A DNA stretch of 64,000 nucleotides from positions 45,313 through 109,312 of the forward strand of contig JANLFO010000008.1 in the NCBI GenBank assembly GCA_024653205.1, given 5' to 3'. This stretch comes from Clostridia bacterium. Its GTDB lineage: Bacteria; Bacillota; DSM-521; Neomoorellales; SLTJ01. The position numbers were made by a program, and so were the translations under genes. Within the stretch, counting starts at the first letter, position 1; each line of letters opens with the position of its first letter. Positions 27,281 to 36,451 of this stretch are shown one piece after another. Below the pieces are notes generated by a model. That model was not told where the DNA came from and did no database searches. It saw only the letters and a program-made list of their open reading frames with translations.

Positions 27281-28312
27281 TTGGCAACTACCGGCTTGGC
27301 CGATCGCCTGCCAAAGGAGATCCTGCCCTTTGTGGCACCGCCGGTACGGGAGGCTCTGCGCCGTCTGGCGCCGGAGGTGCTGGGGGAGCTGGAAGAGATA
27401 AGGCTCCGGGTGCAAAGACCCCTGGCGGTGGTTACCGCCGCGGCCACGCGTTTTGTAACCGCCGAAGGGCAGCTGACCGTAGACGCGAGACGGGCGTACG
27501 CGGTGAGCGGAGAGGACCTGAAGTTTACTCTGGAAGCGGTCAGCCGCAGTTCCTGGTACGCCCTGACCGAGCAATTGCGCGAGGGCTATCTCACCCTGCC
27601 CGGCGGCCATCGTTTGGGACTGGCCGGAGAGGCGGTAAGGGGGGAGGAGCGGGTGGCCGGCATGAAGCACGTGGCCAGCCTTAACCTTCGCCTGGCGCGG
27701 GAGGTCTTGGATTGTAGCCTGGGTGTGCTGGCCTGGCTGTGGGATCGGAGCGCCGGGCTACCCTGCCACACTCTGGTACTATCCCCTCCCCGGGCGGGCA
27801 AGACCACCTTCCTGCGCGACCTGGTGCGACACCTGAGTGCCGGAGTACCCCACCTGGGAATATTGCCTTCCAGCGTGGGCCTGGTGGACGAGCGGGGAGA
27901 AATCGCCGCCTGCTTCGAGGGGATACCGCAGAACGAGGTCGGCCCATGCACCGACGTGCTTTCCGGATGGCCTAAGGCTCAGGGAATGCTGGTACTGCTT
28001 CGGGCACTGTCTCCCCGCGTGATAGCCACCGACGAGATGGGCGGGCCGCAGGACCTGGCCGCGCTCTGGGAGGTGTTGAATGCCGGGGTCCGGGTGGTGG
28101 CTACGGTGCACGCTGCGGATCTGGAGGAACTCCAGCGCCGGCCGGCCTGGCGGCAGTTCCTGGAATCCGGAGGGTTTGAACGCTTTGTGGTGCTGAGCCG
28201 GCGTCTGGGGCCGGGTACGGTGGAGGCGGTGCGTGACCGCTCCGGCCGGGTGCTGTTTCGGGGGCCGTGGCGGGCCTCGCTCCGACCGGCCGCCGCCGAG
28301 GGGAGGGTCTAA
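27281..28312 (+). CDS. spoIIIAA: Stage III sporulation protein AA (ATPase)
   Basis: Cytoplasmic secretion-type ATPase of the SpoIIIA-SpoIIQ channel between mother cell and forespore. The Walker A region is SPPRAGKTTFLRD, preceded by the GHRLGLAGEAV segment; LVDERGEIAAC and VIATDEMG follow as the Walker B region. TTG at 27281 follows GGAGGGGAAAAAG; an earlier in-frame stretch has no family similarity and crosses the terminator. The 343 residues are slightly more than in Bacillus. It is the first of eight contiguous spoIIIA genes. Confidence 0.93.
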   Translation: MATTGLADRLPKEILPFVAPPVREALRRLAPEVLGELEEIRLRVQRPLAVVTAAATRFVTAEGQLTVDARRAYAVSGEDLKFTLEAVSRSSWYALTEQLREGYLTLPGGHRLGLAGEAVRGEERVAGMKHVASLNLRLAREVLDCSLGVLAWLWDRSAGLPCHTLVLSPPRAGKTTFLRDLVRHLSAGVPHLGILPSSVGLVDERGEIAACFEGIPQNEVGPCTDVLSGWPKAQGMLVLLRALSPRVIATDEMGGPQDLAALWEVLNAGVRVVATVHAADLEELQRRPAWRQFLESGGFERFVVLSRRLGPGTVEAVRDRSGRVLFRGPWRASLRPAAAEGRV

Positions 28313-28313
28313 A

Positions 28314-28832
28314 CTGAAGCTGATGGGAGCCTTCCTGGTTTTCCTGGCCTGCGGTGCCCTGGGCCTGGTTCTGGCGGGCAATCTGGTTCGGCGCCAGGAG
28401 ATCCTGCGGGAGCTTCAGGTGGCCCTCCAGCTTCTGGAGACCGAAATCGCCTACGCGGCCATGCCCCTGCCCGAAGCCTTCCTCCGGGTAGCACAGAAAT
28501 GCCGCTTCCCCCTGCGCCGGCTCTTTGCCGTGGCCGGCAGGGCACTGGAGGAGCGCCGGGGCATCGCGGCCGATGAGGCCTGGCAGGCGGGCCTGGCCGA
28601 ACTCCGGGCCGTCGCCCCTCTGGAGGAGGAGGACCTGGCCGTGCTGGTGGATTTGGGTCGGGGCCTGGGATGGGGAGACAAGGAGGACCAGGTGAGAAAG
28701 CTGGAACTGGCACGAACGCAGCTGCGACATCTGGAGCAAAGGGCGGCCGAGGCCAGGTCCCGCCAGGCCAGGATATGGCAGGCCCTGGGGTTCCTGGGCG
28801 GGGCGGCGGTCATCGTGCTCCTGTACTGGTAA
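28314..28832 (+). CDS. spoIIIAB: Stage III sporulation protein AB
   Basis: Membrane protein of the SpoIIIA complex with N- and C-terminal hydrophobic helices flanking a helical domain. The probable start is CTG at 28314, seven bases after GGGAGGG and one base after the spoIIIAA stop, giving a 172-residue protein starting KLMGAFLVFL, the Bacillus length. ATG at 28323 is the nearest conventional codon but lies 16 bases from the Shine-Dalgarno site. The C-terminus LGFLGGAAVIVLLYW is typical. Confidence 0.88.
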   Translation: MKLMGAFLVFLACGALGLVLAGNLVRRQEILRELQVALQLLETEIAYAAMPLPEAFLRVAQKCRFPLRRLFAVAGRALEERRGIAADEAWQAGLAELRAVAPLEEEDLAVLVDLGRGLGWGDKEDQVRKLELARTQLRHLEQRAAEARSRQARIWQALGFLGGAAVIVLLYW

Positions 28833-28845
28833 ACGGGTGAGGGGT

Positions 28846-29043
28846 ATGAACATCGAACTCATCTTCCGGATTGCCGGGGTAGGCATTTTGGCCGCAGTAC
28901 TTCACACCGTATTGAAACAGGCGGGCAAGGAAGAGTTGGCCCACCTGGTCACTCTGGCCGGCGTGGCCCTGGTGCTGATGTGGGTGGTGCAGTTGCTGGC
29001 CCAGCTTTTCGAGCAGGTGCGGTCCGTCTTTTATCTTTACTGA
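28846..29043 (+). CDS. spoIIIAC: Stage III sporulation protein AC
   Basis: Small two-helix membrane protein (65 residues) of the SpoIIIA export complex. The segment IFRIAGVGILAAVLHTVLKQAGKEE is strongly family-like (quoted in part only: IAGVGILAAVLHTVLKQ). ATG at 28846 is chosen on N-terminal similarity; GTG at 28837 is in frame and possible. Confidence 0.92.
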   Translation: MNIELIFRIAGVGILAAVLHTVLKQAGKEELAHLVTLAGVALVLMWVVQLLAQLFEQVRSVFYLY

Positions 29044-29067
29044 CGGCCGGGCCGGTAATCCGGGGGG

Positions 29068-29460
29068 ATGGCAGTGCAGGTGGCTCAGATCGTGGGTTTG
29101 GCCCTCATCGCCGCGGTGCTGCTGGTTGTGGTCCGCCAGCAACGGCCGGAACTGGGGCTGCTCCTGAGCGTGGCCGCCGGAGCGGTGATCTTTCTCTTAG
29201 TGCTGGAGCAGGTCGGCAGGGTAACCGAGGTGCTGGAAAGGCTGGCCTCAGCCGCGCGGGTAGACCGCCTCTACCTGGGGACGCTCCTCAAGATTATCGG
29301 CGTGAGCTACCTGGCAGAGTTCGGGGCCCAGGTATGCCGGGACGCCGGGGAGCAGGCGGTGGCCTCCCGCGTAGAAATGGCGGCCAAGGTGATCATCGTG
29401 GTGCTGGCCCTGCCCATTGTGGTTGCGGTTGTGGACACCGTGATGAGGTTGCTCCCATGA
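29068..29460 (+). CDS. spoIIIAD: Stage III sporulation protein AD
   Basis: Polytopic membrane protein of 130 residues with at least three hydrophobic segments: QIVGLALIAAVLLVVV, LLLSVAAGAVIFLLVLEQV and VIIVVLALPIVVAVVDTV. The motif LLKIIGVSYLAEFGAQVCRD is the family hallmark. It overlaps spoIIIAE by four bases (ATGA). Confidence 0.93.
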   Translation: MAVQVAQIVGLALIAAVLLVVVRQQRPELGLLLSVAAGAVIFLLVLEQVGRVTEVLERLASAARVDRLYLGTLLKIIGVSYLAEFGAQVCRDAGEQAVASRVEMAAKVIIVVLALPIVVAVVDTVMRLLP

Positions 29461-30626
29461 GAACCGGCTATGCGTGGCTCGTCGGAGGCCTATTGCTTCT
29501 GTGGCTCTCCTGGGCGGAGGTGGCCCAAGCAGAAACTCCCCCGGCGGTGGAAGGTTTGTTGGAAAGGCTGGACTTCGGCCGGGCCGAAGCCATGCTTTCC
29601 GACCTGGAGGCAGGAAGGGGAGGGTTCTGGCCGCAGTTAAACGTCAGGACCATCCTGGCCGATCTGGCCGCCGGCCGGACGGTGCTGGACCCGCGGGCCC
29701 TGTTCTCTTCCCTGGGAAGGTTCCTGGGGGGCGAGTTGCTGGCCAGCGCCCGGGTGATGGGGCAATTGGTGGTGCTGGCGGTTCTATGTGCGGTGCTGCA
29801 TAATCTGCAGGCGGCTTTCGAGCGCCGCACCGTAGGGGAGATCGCCTACCTGGTCGTGCTTCTCGCCCTGCTGGTTTTGGCCCTGGGTTCGTTTTCTTCC
29901 GCCATGCAGATCGGCCGGGAAGCGGTGGACCGGATGACCGTCTTCATGCAGGCCTTGCTGCCCGGTCTGCTTACTATCTTGACCGCCATGGGAGGAATGG
30001 CCAGTTCGGCCATTGTCCACCCGCTGATCATGGGGTGCCTGGCCCTGGGTGGAACCCTGGTGCGAGACGTAGTGCTGCCCCTGCTGTTTCTGGCGGCCGC
30101 CCTCAACATCGTGGGACGGGTATCGGAGCGGTTTCAGGTTACCCGGCTGGCCGACACCCTCAAGAGCCTGGCGGTCATCGCCCTGGGCTTATTCATAACT
30201 CTGGCGGTGGGAATCATTACCGTTCAGGGCGCGGCGGCCGGTGCGGTGGACAGCCTCACCCTGCGCACGGCCAAGTTCGCTTCCACCGCCTTCGTCCCGG
30301 TAATCGGCAAGACGCTGACCGATGCCGTAGAGGCGGTAGCCAGTGCCTCCCTGTTGGTTCAGAGCGCCGCCGGGCTGCTCGGTGTGGTGGGGCTGCTGGG
30401 CCTGGCCCTCTTTCCCGCCCTCAAGATAGGGGTGCTGGCACTGATCTTTCACCTTACCGCCGCCCTGGTACAGCCCTTCGGCGATAACCGCATTAGCGAC
30501 GCCCTGGCGGCCATGGGCGGTACTCTGGGCCTGGCCTTTGCGGTGGTGCTCGCCGTAGCCCTGTTCTTCTTCTTAGCCTTGAGCGTCTTGGCCGGGCTGG
30601 GCAACCTCAAAGCCCTGTGGTGGTAG
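29457..30626 (+). CDS. spoIIIAE: Stage III sporulation protein AE
   Basis: Large polytopic membrane subunit (389 residues) of the SpoIIIA channel. It has an N-terminal signal-like segment (WLVGGLLLLWLSWAEVAQA), an extracytoplasmic domain, then six or more membrane helices, including the region with LADTLKSLAVIALGLFITL. The true start is ATG at 29457 in the ATGA overlap with spoIIIAD; an in-frame extension further upstream is not coding. Confidence 0.93.
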   Translation: MRTGYAWLVGGLLLLWLSWAEVAQAETPPAVEGLLERLDFGRAEAMLSDLEAGRGGFWPQLNVRTILADLAAGRTVLDPRALFSSLGRFLGGELLASARVMGQLVVLAVLCAVLHNLQAAFERRTVGEIAYLVVLLALLVLALGSFSSAMQIGREAVDRMTVFMQALLPGLLTILTAMGGMASSAIVHPLIMGCLALGGTLVRDVVLPLLFLAAALNIVGRVSERFQVTRLADTLKSLAVIALGLFITLAVGIITVQGAAAGAVDSLTLRTAKFASTAFVPVIGKTLTDAVEAVASASLLVQSAAGLLGVVGLLGLALFPALKIGVLALIFHLTAALVQPFGDNRISDALAAMGGTLGLAFAVVLAVALFFFLALSVLAGLGNLKALWW

Positions 30627-31192
30627 CCGTGCTCGAGGTACTCGCCGACGCGGTGCGCACGGTGGTTCTGGTGGTACTTCTGGCCGTGTTCGTGGAGATG
30701 CTTCTGCCCTCCGGAGATATGGCCCGTTTCGTGCGCCTGGTGATGGGTCTATTCGTGGTGGCGGTTGTCCTGGGGGCCGTTTGGCAGTTGGTGCCCGGCC
30801 TGGGCGCGGTGATTTCCGGGCAGAGGCCAGAAGGGGTGGAGGAGGTCTCCGCTACGGGGGTACAGGCGTTGCAGGATTATTACCGGGAGGCGGCCTGGCA
30901 ATTGATGGAGGAGCAGGTGGGCCGGCAGGTGGGGACCTTGCTGGCCGAGTACCCGCAGTTCGCCGTTCTGGGGGTGAGAGTGGTGGCCGACGGGGAATGG
31001 AGCTGGGGCCAGATCCCTCGCCTGCGCGGCCTGGAAGTCCGCCTGGGTCCGGGTGAGGGTTTGCCGACCACGGACGAAGTCCGGACCCGAGCCCTGGAAG
31101 AGGTAAAATCCAGGTTGGCGCAATCCTTCGGTCTTTCCCCGGAACGGGTGGAGGTGCGCTGGCAGGGGCAGCCGGCAGGCCGGAGCGAGTAA
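30617..31192 (+). CDS. spoIIIAF: Stage III sporulation protein AF
   Basis: Membrane-anchored SpoIIIA component (191 residues). Two N-terminal hydrophobic helices (VVLVVLLAVFVEMLLPSG and FVRLVMGLFVVAVVLGAVW) are followed by a soluble ring-building-type alpha/beta domain. The MLLPSG motif is a family marker. Several GTG codons near 30617 could serve as the start; the first overlaps the spoIIIAE stop. Confidence 0.88.
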   Translation: MVVAVLEVLADAVRTVVLVVLLAVFVEMLLPSGDMARFVRLVMGLFVVAVVLGAVWQLVPGLGAVISGQRPEGVEEVSATGVQALQDYYREAAWQLMEEQVGRQVGTLLAEYPQFAVLGVRVVADGEWSWGQIPRLRGLEVRLGPGEGLPTTDEVRTRALEEVKSRLAQSFGLSPERVEVRWQGQPAGRSE

Positions 31193-31216
31193 GGCAGGCA
31201 GCGGGAGGGGCGCTAG

Positions 31217-31795
31217 GTGCAGATCAGTCGGGAGCAGTGGCCGCAACTGATATGGCTGCTGGCGCTGGGAGCTCTAGGAGTGGCCCTGTTGGTAATAGGC
31301 AGCGGAGGTCAGAAGTCTCCTCCGGGGTGGTCGTCCGCGCCGTCGACGGTGGAGAGCAGGCCGGCCGAGGGTTTGCAGGCGGCAGAGGAAAGCGTGGAAG
31401 TCAAACTGGAGTCCATCCTGGGTCAGATCGAAGGGGCGGGCGAGGTGGAGGTGAGGGTGACCCTGGCCCGGGGTCCGGTTTATGACTATGCGGTAAATAC
31501 CAATACCAACGAACGGCGGGTGGAGGAGGGGGGACAGGGAGAGAGCCGGCGGGTCACCACCGAACGGGTGGCGGAGGAGGAACTGGTGATGCGCCAGTCG
31601 GCAGGAAGCCAGGAACCGGTGGTGGTTCAGGAGAGCCGACCGGCAGTACAGGGGGTGCTGATCCTGGCCGAAGGGGCGGAAGACCCCCTGGTCCGAGCCC
31701 GGATCAGCCAGGCAGTGCAGACTCTGCTGGGGGTAGCACCGCATCAGGTGGCCGTGCTACCCAAAGTGAGGACCGCGGGAGGTGAAATAAGATGA
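31217..31795 (+). CDS. spoIIIAG: Stage III sporulation protein AG
   Basis: Bitopic protein whose extracytoplasmic domain forms a large ring in the channel. One membrane helix (IWLLALGALGVALLVIG) precedes a linker and the ring-building domain starting VEVKLESILGQIEGAGEVEV. A beta-insertion region rich in Glu/Arg/Val is also present. It is 192 residues long and overlaps spoIIIAH by four bases. Confidence 0.92.
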   Translation: MQISREQWPQLIWLLALGALGVALLVIGSGGQKSPPGWSSAPSTVESRPAEGLQAAEESVEVKLESILGQIEGAGEVEVRVTLARGPVYDYAVNTNTNERRVEEGGQGESRRVTTERVAEEELVMRQSAGSQEPVVVQESRPAVQGVLILAEGAEDPLVRARISQAVQTLLGVAPHQVAVLPKVRTAGGEIR

Positions 31796-32415
31796 TGCTG
31801 ATTACCCGAAAAGAGACCTTGGCCTCGGTGGCCTTGCTGGTCCTGGCCGGAGTTTTCCTCTACCTGGGTTTTACCGAGGGCCGACCCTCCTGGACCGAAC
31901 TCACCCAGGCCCCGGTCACTACCGGCGTTGAGCCCCGGGATACGGCGGCCGAACGGTCCGAGGCCGGGAAACCTCAGGCCGAGGCCGGCCGGGCTACGAA
32001 CTTGCCGCAGCCGGCGGCCAACCCCCTGGAGGGGAAGCGGGCAGAGGCGCTGAAGCAGAAGACGGGCGAGGAATTCTTCGTGGAATACCGCCTGGAAAGA
32101 GACCGCGTGCGCAGCCAGGAAATACAAATGCTGCGTGAGGTAATAAATAATCCCAATTCGACTCCCGAGGCCAAGAACGAGGCGCAGCAACGCCTGATTC
32201 GCCTTACCGAATACATGGATCAGGAAGTGCAACTGGAAGCCCTGCTTCAGGCCAAGGGTTATCCCGACGCCGCAGTGCTGATCCAACCCTCCACCGTCAA
32301 CGTGATCGTACGCGCTCCGGAGCTCAAGCCCGAGGACCTCAACCGCATCGGAGAGCTGGTGGCCCGCACCACCGGCCGCAAGCAGGAGGAAGTAGTGATA
32401 ATCCCGTGGCCGTAA
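31792..32415 (+). CDS. spoIIIAH: Stage III sporulation protein AH
   Basis: Forms with forespore SpoIIQ the zipper that joins mother-cell and forespore membranes. It has an N-terminal membrane helix (LASVALLVLAGVFLYLGF), a flexible charged linker and a C-terminal ring-building domain (DAAVLIQPSTVNVIVRAPEL). The 207-residue length fits. It is the last gene before the minus-strand insertion at 32498. The gap 32416-32497 holds no gene, only an imperfect GGGAGGTGA/TCACCCCCC hairpin at about 32460-32487 without a T-run. Confidence 0.92.
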   Translation: MMLITRKETLASVALLVLAGVFLYLGFTEGRPSWTELTQAPVTTGVEPRDTAAERSEAGKPQAEAGRATNLPQPAANPLEGKRAEALKQKTGEEFFVEYRLERDRVRSQEIQMLREVINNPNSTPEAKNEAQQRLIRLTEYMDQEVQLEALLQAKGYPDAAVLIQPSTVNVIVRAPELKPEDLNRIGELVARTTGRKQEEVVIIPWP

Positions 32416-32497
32416 GTGGTCTGCTCCGACGGTGGCGTTGATCATACGCAGATGGAAGGGAGGTGACGGGGCCCATCACCCCCCAGGGATGGGGCGG

Positions 32498-35400
32498 CTA
32501 CTTAAGCTGAAGGTCTTTTGCCACCCGGGCAAGCAGCCGATTGACCGTCTGGACGACTTCGTCGGACGGTGCCGAGGCGCCGCCCAATTCAACGCGCAGC
32601 CTGAAGACCAGCTCGTAACCGACCGCGGCGCTAGCCAGCTCGCCGATGATCTCGGCCAGATCCTGAAGCTGATGGGGGCGCAGCTCGGCTTCGGCCGCTT
32701 TGGAGCCCGGCTTCGGCGGCGGTGGTGAAGGAGGTGCGGGTGGCGACACTGCCTCTTCGGCGGGCACCCGCAGCCGGACATACTGCGCGTCACCGAAATC
32801 ACAGGGCCAGGGGCCGGAGTCTACGGTTTTCTCGAGCAATCGGGCCTTGATGGCCCCGTCTATGGCTTCCCGTACCGTCGCCCACGGGAGGTTCCGGCCG
32901 GCTTTTTGCGCCAGAGCCCTCGCGATATCTAGCGCCGTTGCTACGGGACCCGGCCAGGCCGCCGGGAGATTAGCCGGGAGCACTGCGGTTACCGCCACCG
33001 GTGGCGGTGGGGGCCGAAGTCTGGCGTCGTCGCTCAGCAGGCCCATGGGGATATCTTCGGCCAGGAGGCTGGCCTCGCCAGCCGTCAACCACAGCTTCCC
33101 GGCCTTGACGGCCGTTACTATCGCTACGTAAACTACTGTCGGTTCGGCCTTGGGAATGACCACCGGTTCCGTATACCCTTCTCTGGACACCGACACGACA
33201 TTGCCGCCCCGGAAATAGGCCACCACGTCCCGAACGGCGATCTCGGGCGGAGCAGGCCACAGGCCGGGCAGCGCGCCGGGAACCAAGAGATCAGGAGACA
33301 CCGTCGACAGTTCGGCCGCCTCGGGCAAGACCAGCTCTAAAGCCGGATCGTTCAGATCCGTCTCCTGCGGCTCCTCGCGCCAGACGGTACGCACCGACCG
33401 GTCCGGACGCACGGCGCGCAAAACAAACAGCCCGTCCCTGACGCCCTGAAGCAGCGTTGCCAGGATTTCCTTCCGGCGCAACATCTTTGGCAGATGGGGG
33501 AACTGGGCGAACGCTCCTATCAGGTCCTTTACCCGCCGCGCCGTTTCTCCTTCGCGCCAGAGGTTGTAGGGGCCTTCGGGCAGGAGCGCCTCCGCGCTTA
33601 TGGCCGTCTCCTGGATGCGGACGCGGGGATCAGCTTTGATAAGGTTAAAAAGAGGCTCGGTTCCCACAGTAAGCTTGTAGGCCAGAATCTCGTTCTTCTC
33701 CGAAACCGTTACCGCCAGGCAGTAGGCCTGCCGGACTGCCTCGGCGATTTTCTTTTTGGCGGCCTCAGTGTAGGCGTTCAGCAACTCGGCCCGTAACGGG
33801 TCAAGCTGCTGTCCCTTGAGCAAGTGGCGCACCTCTTCCCATCCGAGGTACTCCCGGATCCGGTCGCGGGCGATCTCCAGTCCCTCCCGCGAAGGCACCG
33901 CCAACACCACGGCGTTGCGGTAGACCCGCGGCCGGTCGGGACCGGTGGTTTCTTCGATGAAGCGCTTGGCCTCAACTGAGGGATTGCCGGCGGTGGAGGC
34001 GGCTTTGGGCCCCAGGACGGCGTAGTGGAACTCGCCGTCGTCCTCGATCTCTCTGGGGCGTTGGGGAAGAAGATGCACCCTGGCGCCGGCCGCCGAGGCC
34101 CCGGCGGTCAGGCTCTTAAGACTGCCGATGGCCTCAATGAGCTTGGCCTCAATCAGTTCGGCGGATACCCGCCGGCAGGCTTCGCTGTGCATCTGCCGCA
34201 GGTTGGGCTTCGAACCCAACCGCCAGGTCCTAGGCAGGGCCTGGTGGCCATCACCGCCCGTTTCGGCTTCACTCAGAGCTTCTTCATCAAGGAACCAGGA
34301 AACCTCGGCCCAACGCCCGAGCGCCTTTTCCAACTCGATCTTGTCCGGGCGCGTGTGGCCGAGAAGGAGGAAAAGCTCGCGGGTGAGTGCTTTCTGGCCG
34401 ATGGGCTGCGAGTGGATAAAAGTGGCCATCACGGCCTGCTCGACCTCGCGGAACTTAAGCCCCGGGGTTTCGGCCTGAATTGCCCGGGCCTTGGCCAGCT
34501 CTCCTTCCAGGATGCCCGCCCATTCCTGCCGCTTTCCCTCATACTCCTCGCTGGCGGCCACGGTGGTCAGTTCTCTGGCGGCCGCCGAGATTTCCCCCTC
34601 ACCCGGAGCGCTCAGGAAGACATTGGCCGCGATGAGCGGGCAGTGGTCCCATTTCTCGGCCTCCCGCAGGGCCAGGGCAAAGGTCCGCAGCACGCCGCGT
34701 GCCCGCTGAAAGCCTTCCAGCTGGGTCCATTTCCCGTAGAAAACCTCGGTTAAGTCCGGGTGGAAGGGGAAACTGCGCAGGAACCGATCCTCGGCCGCCC
34801 TGCCGTCCTTTTTCGTCTGGTCGTCCAGTGCCGTAATACCCTTGAGGGCGGCCACCACGTGCGGGCGAAAGGCCTCCCGGTCGCGAATGGATTCCGCCGT
34901 AAACAGACGCCGCCGCAGCACCTCCGCCACATCTTCCTTCACTACGGGCTGAACGCCCTCTTCCTGCTCCCGCCGGAAGACGTCGTACAACTCCTTGGCG
35001 ATTTCCTTCCCGAGGGCGTCACTCTTCTTGGGATCGCTCGCCAGGAGGGAAACTACCACCGCGCACCGCTCTACTTTCGTGGCCGCCTGGGTTAAATACT
35101 GGAAGAAATTCTGCAGCCGGCCGCGCCAAACCGGCTGAAGCCCGATCTTCTCGCGGGCGTACATGAGCACCTCGTCCATGAGGATGAGGGTGCCGAGCCC
35201 CTCCCGGCCGGGGAGAGCAAAAAGGTCTCTTAAAAGATTCTCCGCCGGGGCGCTCTCCCGTTCGGCCTCCTTGCCGTCAGGGTGCAGGAGGCGCAGGCCC
35301 TCCGTCCCGGCTATCTGCCAGGCCAGCACGCTCCACGGGTGCCTGAGCCACCGGGGCTGCCCGTCCGGCGCCTTGATTTCCATCCCCTTTTCCACGTCGA

Positions 35401-35812
35401 GCTTATCGAAGGGCAGGCAGGCTACCCGCGCTTTGGGCGGAGTAATGCCGGCGTGTTCGATAAACTCTCTTACTGCAGGCAGGTCCGGCAGTCCTGCCGG
35501 GTTGGAAACCAGGTGGTAGAGGGTGATCAGGGTGTGCGTCTTGCCGCCCCCGTAGGTGAGCTCCAACTGGCGCACGGCCTTCTCGTTTTTCCCGGCCAGG
35601 CGGACCAGCACGTCTTTGGCCAGCTCGCGCAGGTTGAAGGTCGGGTAGGTCAGGGCGAAAAACTCGGCCGGGTCCTGGTAAACCGGTTTGGCCCGGCCCA
35701 TGACCACGTCGTACAGGTCGGCCGCAAAAACGGCCAGCGACAGCTCTCCCGATCTGATATCCTCGCGCAGTTCAACTACCTGGTGCCACGGCGTCCAGGG
35801 GAACTTAATCAT
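32498..35812 (-). CDS. DUF499 family large P-loop ATPase (predicted defence protein)
   Basis: A 1104-residue ATPase. The Walker A region is LTYGGGKTHTL (GGGKTH at residues 88-93) and Walker B is LILMDEV (209-215), the pattern of DUF499 ATPases, which I recall as distant relatives of BREX PglY/BrxC. The C-terminal third contains a Pro-rich linker and winged-helix-like segments. DUF499 genes occur in predicted defence loci together with DUF1156 methyltransferases, as here. ATG at 35812 follows AAAGGA. It lies six bases after the TOPRIM-like gene, so it is probably co-transcribed with the trio upstream. Confidence 0.85.
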   Translation of the reverse strand: MIKFPWTPWHQVVELREDIRSGELSLAVFAADLYDVVMGRAKPVYQDPAEFFALTYPTFNLRELAKDVLVRLAGKNEKAVRQLELTYGGGKTHTLITLYHLVSNPAGLPDLPAVREFIEHAGITPPKARVACLPFDKLDVEKGMEIKAPDGQPRWLRHPWSVLAWQIAGTEGLRLLHPDGKEAERESAPAENLLRDLFALPGREGLGTLILMDEVLMYAREKIGLQPVWRGRLQNFFQYLTQAATKVERCAVVVSLLASDPKKSDALGKEIAKELYDVFRREQEEGVQPVVKEDVAEVLRRRLFTAESIRDREAFRPHVVAALKGITALDDQTKKDGRAAEDRFLRSFPFHPDLTEVFYGKWTQLEGFQRARGVLRTFALALREAEKWDHCPLIAANVFLSAPGEGEISAAARELTTVAASEEYEGKRQEWAGILEGELAKARAIQAETPGLKFREVEQAVMATFIHSQPIGQKALTRELFLLLGHTRPDKIELEKALGRWAEVSWFLDEEALSEAETGGDGHQALPRTWRLGSKPNLRQMHSEACRRVSAELIEAKLIEAIGSLKSLTAGASAAGARVHLLPQRPREIEDDGEFHYAVLGPKAASTAGNPSVEAKRFIEETTGPDRPRVYRNAVVLAVPSREGLEIARDRIREYLGWEEVRHLLKGQQLDPLRAELLNAYTEAAKKKIAEAVRQAYCLAVTVSEKNEILAYKLTVGTEPLFNLIKADPRVRIQETAISAEALLPEGPYNLWREGETARRVKDLIGAFAQFPHLPKMLRRKEILATLLQGVRDGLFVLRAVRPDRSVRTVWREEPQETDLNDPALELVLPEAAELSTVSPDLLVPGALPGLWPAPPEIAVRDVVAYFRGGNVVSVSREGYTEPVVIPKAEPTVVYVAIVTAVKAGKLWLTAGEASLLAEDIPMGLLSDDARLRPPPPPVAVTAVLPANLPAAWPGPVATALDIARALAQKAGRNLPWATVREAIDGAIKARLLEKTVDSGPWPCDFGDAQYVRLRVPAEEAVSPPAPPSPPPPKPGSKAAEAELRPHQLQDLAEIIGELASAAVGYELVFRLRVELGGASAPSDEVVQTVNRLLARVAKDLQLK

Positions 35813-35818
35813 TTCCTT

Positions 35819-36451
35819 TCACCTGCCGAACCATTTCTGCATTACCGCCTTAAACTTTAAAAAAGCCGGGTCCGTACAACGTTCAAAGCTTACCCGTTGC
35901 GCAAGCAGCTTGTATATGCCGGAAGACCGAGGCTTTCTTACCTGGCGCAAGACCTGTTCAACCGCACGTTTTGGGTCAACAGGCTTTCGACCATACTTGG
36001 GCCACAATCCTATGGCGGTTAACCACTTTCGCAGGTCACTCATGCCCGGTTCCCACCCCAAACAGCTAGCTACTGCAGGCGAATCGCTCCACACCCAGAC
36101 CTCCAGTTCCGGGTCTATTACTACGGCGGCGGCGCGGTCACCCCAGCCGGAGACGGAAAGGTTGTTTTCGACAATACCTTCTATAGTCTCGCGCCTCTCA
36201 CTCTCCTGCCCGCAGCCGACCCTATCAAACATTACCAGCGCGTGTTTGTAGCTGTTAGTCATCGGTCTTAGAAAATCATGACTTCTCTTGTAACAACCCG
36301 GATCACGCTCGATGTGGGTGAAGATACTTGAGCTAATCTCTCGTATACCCAGAGCCTGCGGCCGACTCAGAATCCCTGTAACAGCAGCTTCCGTATTCCT
36401 GTCCGGTACAAGGATGACAAGGTCAATGAGGTCAGAAGACGCCTGCGTCAC
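35819..36451 (-). CDS. TOPRIM/RloB-like small protein paired with the AAA ATPase
   Basis: A 210-residue protein with scattered acidic residues as in TOPRIM-like RloB/DUF4276 proteins: E21 in VPDRNTEAAV, D76 in VMFDRVGC and DPELEVW at 113-119. These could form a metal site, but the match is weak and by eye only. GTG at 36451 overlaps the upstream ATPase stop by four bases, the tight coupling seen in ATPase-nuclease defence pairs such as RloA/RloB, Gabija and class 2 OLD. A nuclease role is inference. Base composition is clearly lower in GC than in flanking genes. Confidence 0.6.
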   Translation of the reverse strand: MTQASSDLIDLVILVPDRNTEAAVTGILSRPQALGIREISSSIFTHIERDPGCYKRSHDFLRPMTNSYKHALVMFDRVGCGQESERRETIEGIVENNLSVSGWGDRAAAVVIDPELEVWVWSDSPAVASCLGWEPGMSDLRKWLTAIGLWPKYGRKPVDPKRAVEQVLRQVRKPRSSGIYKLLAQRVSFERCTDPAFLKFKAVMQKWFGR

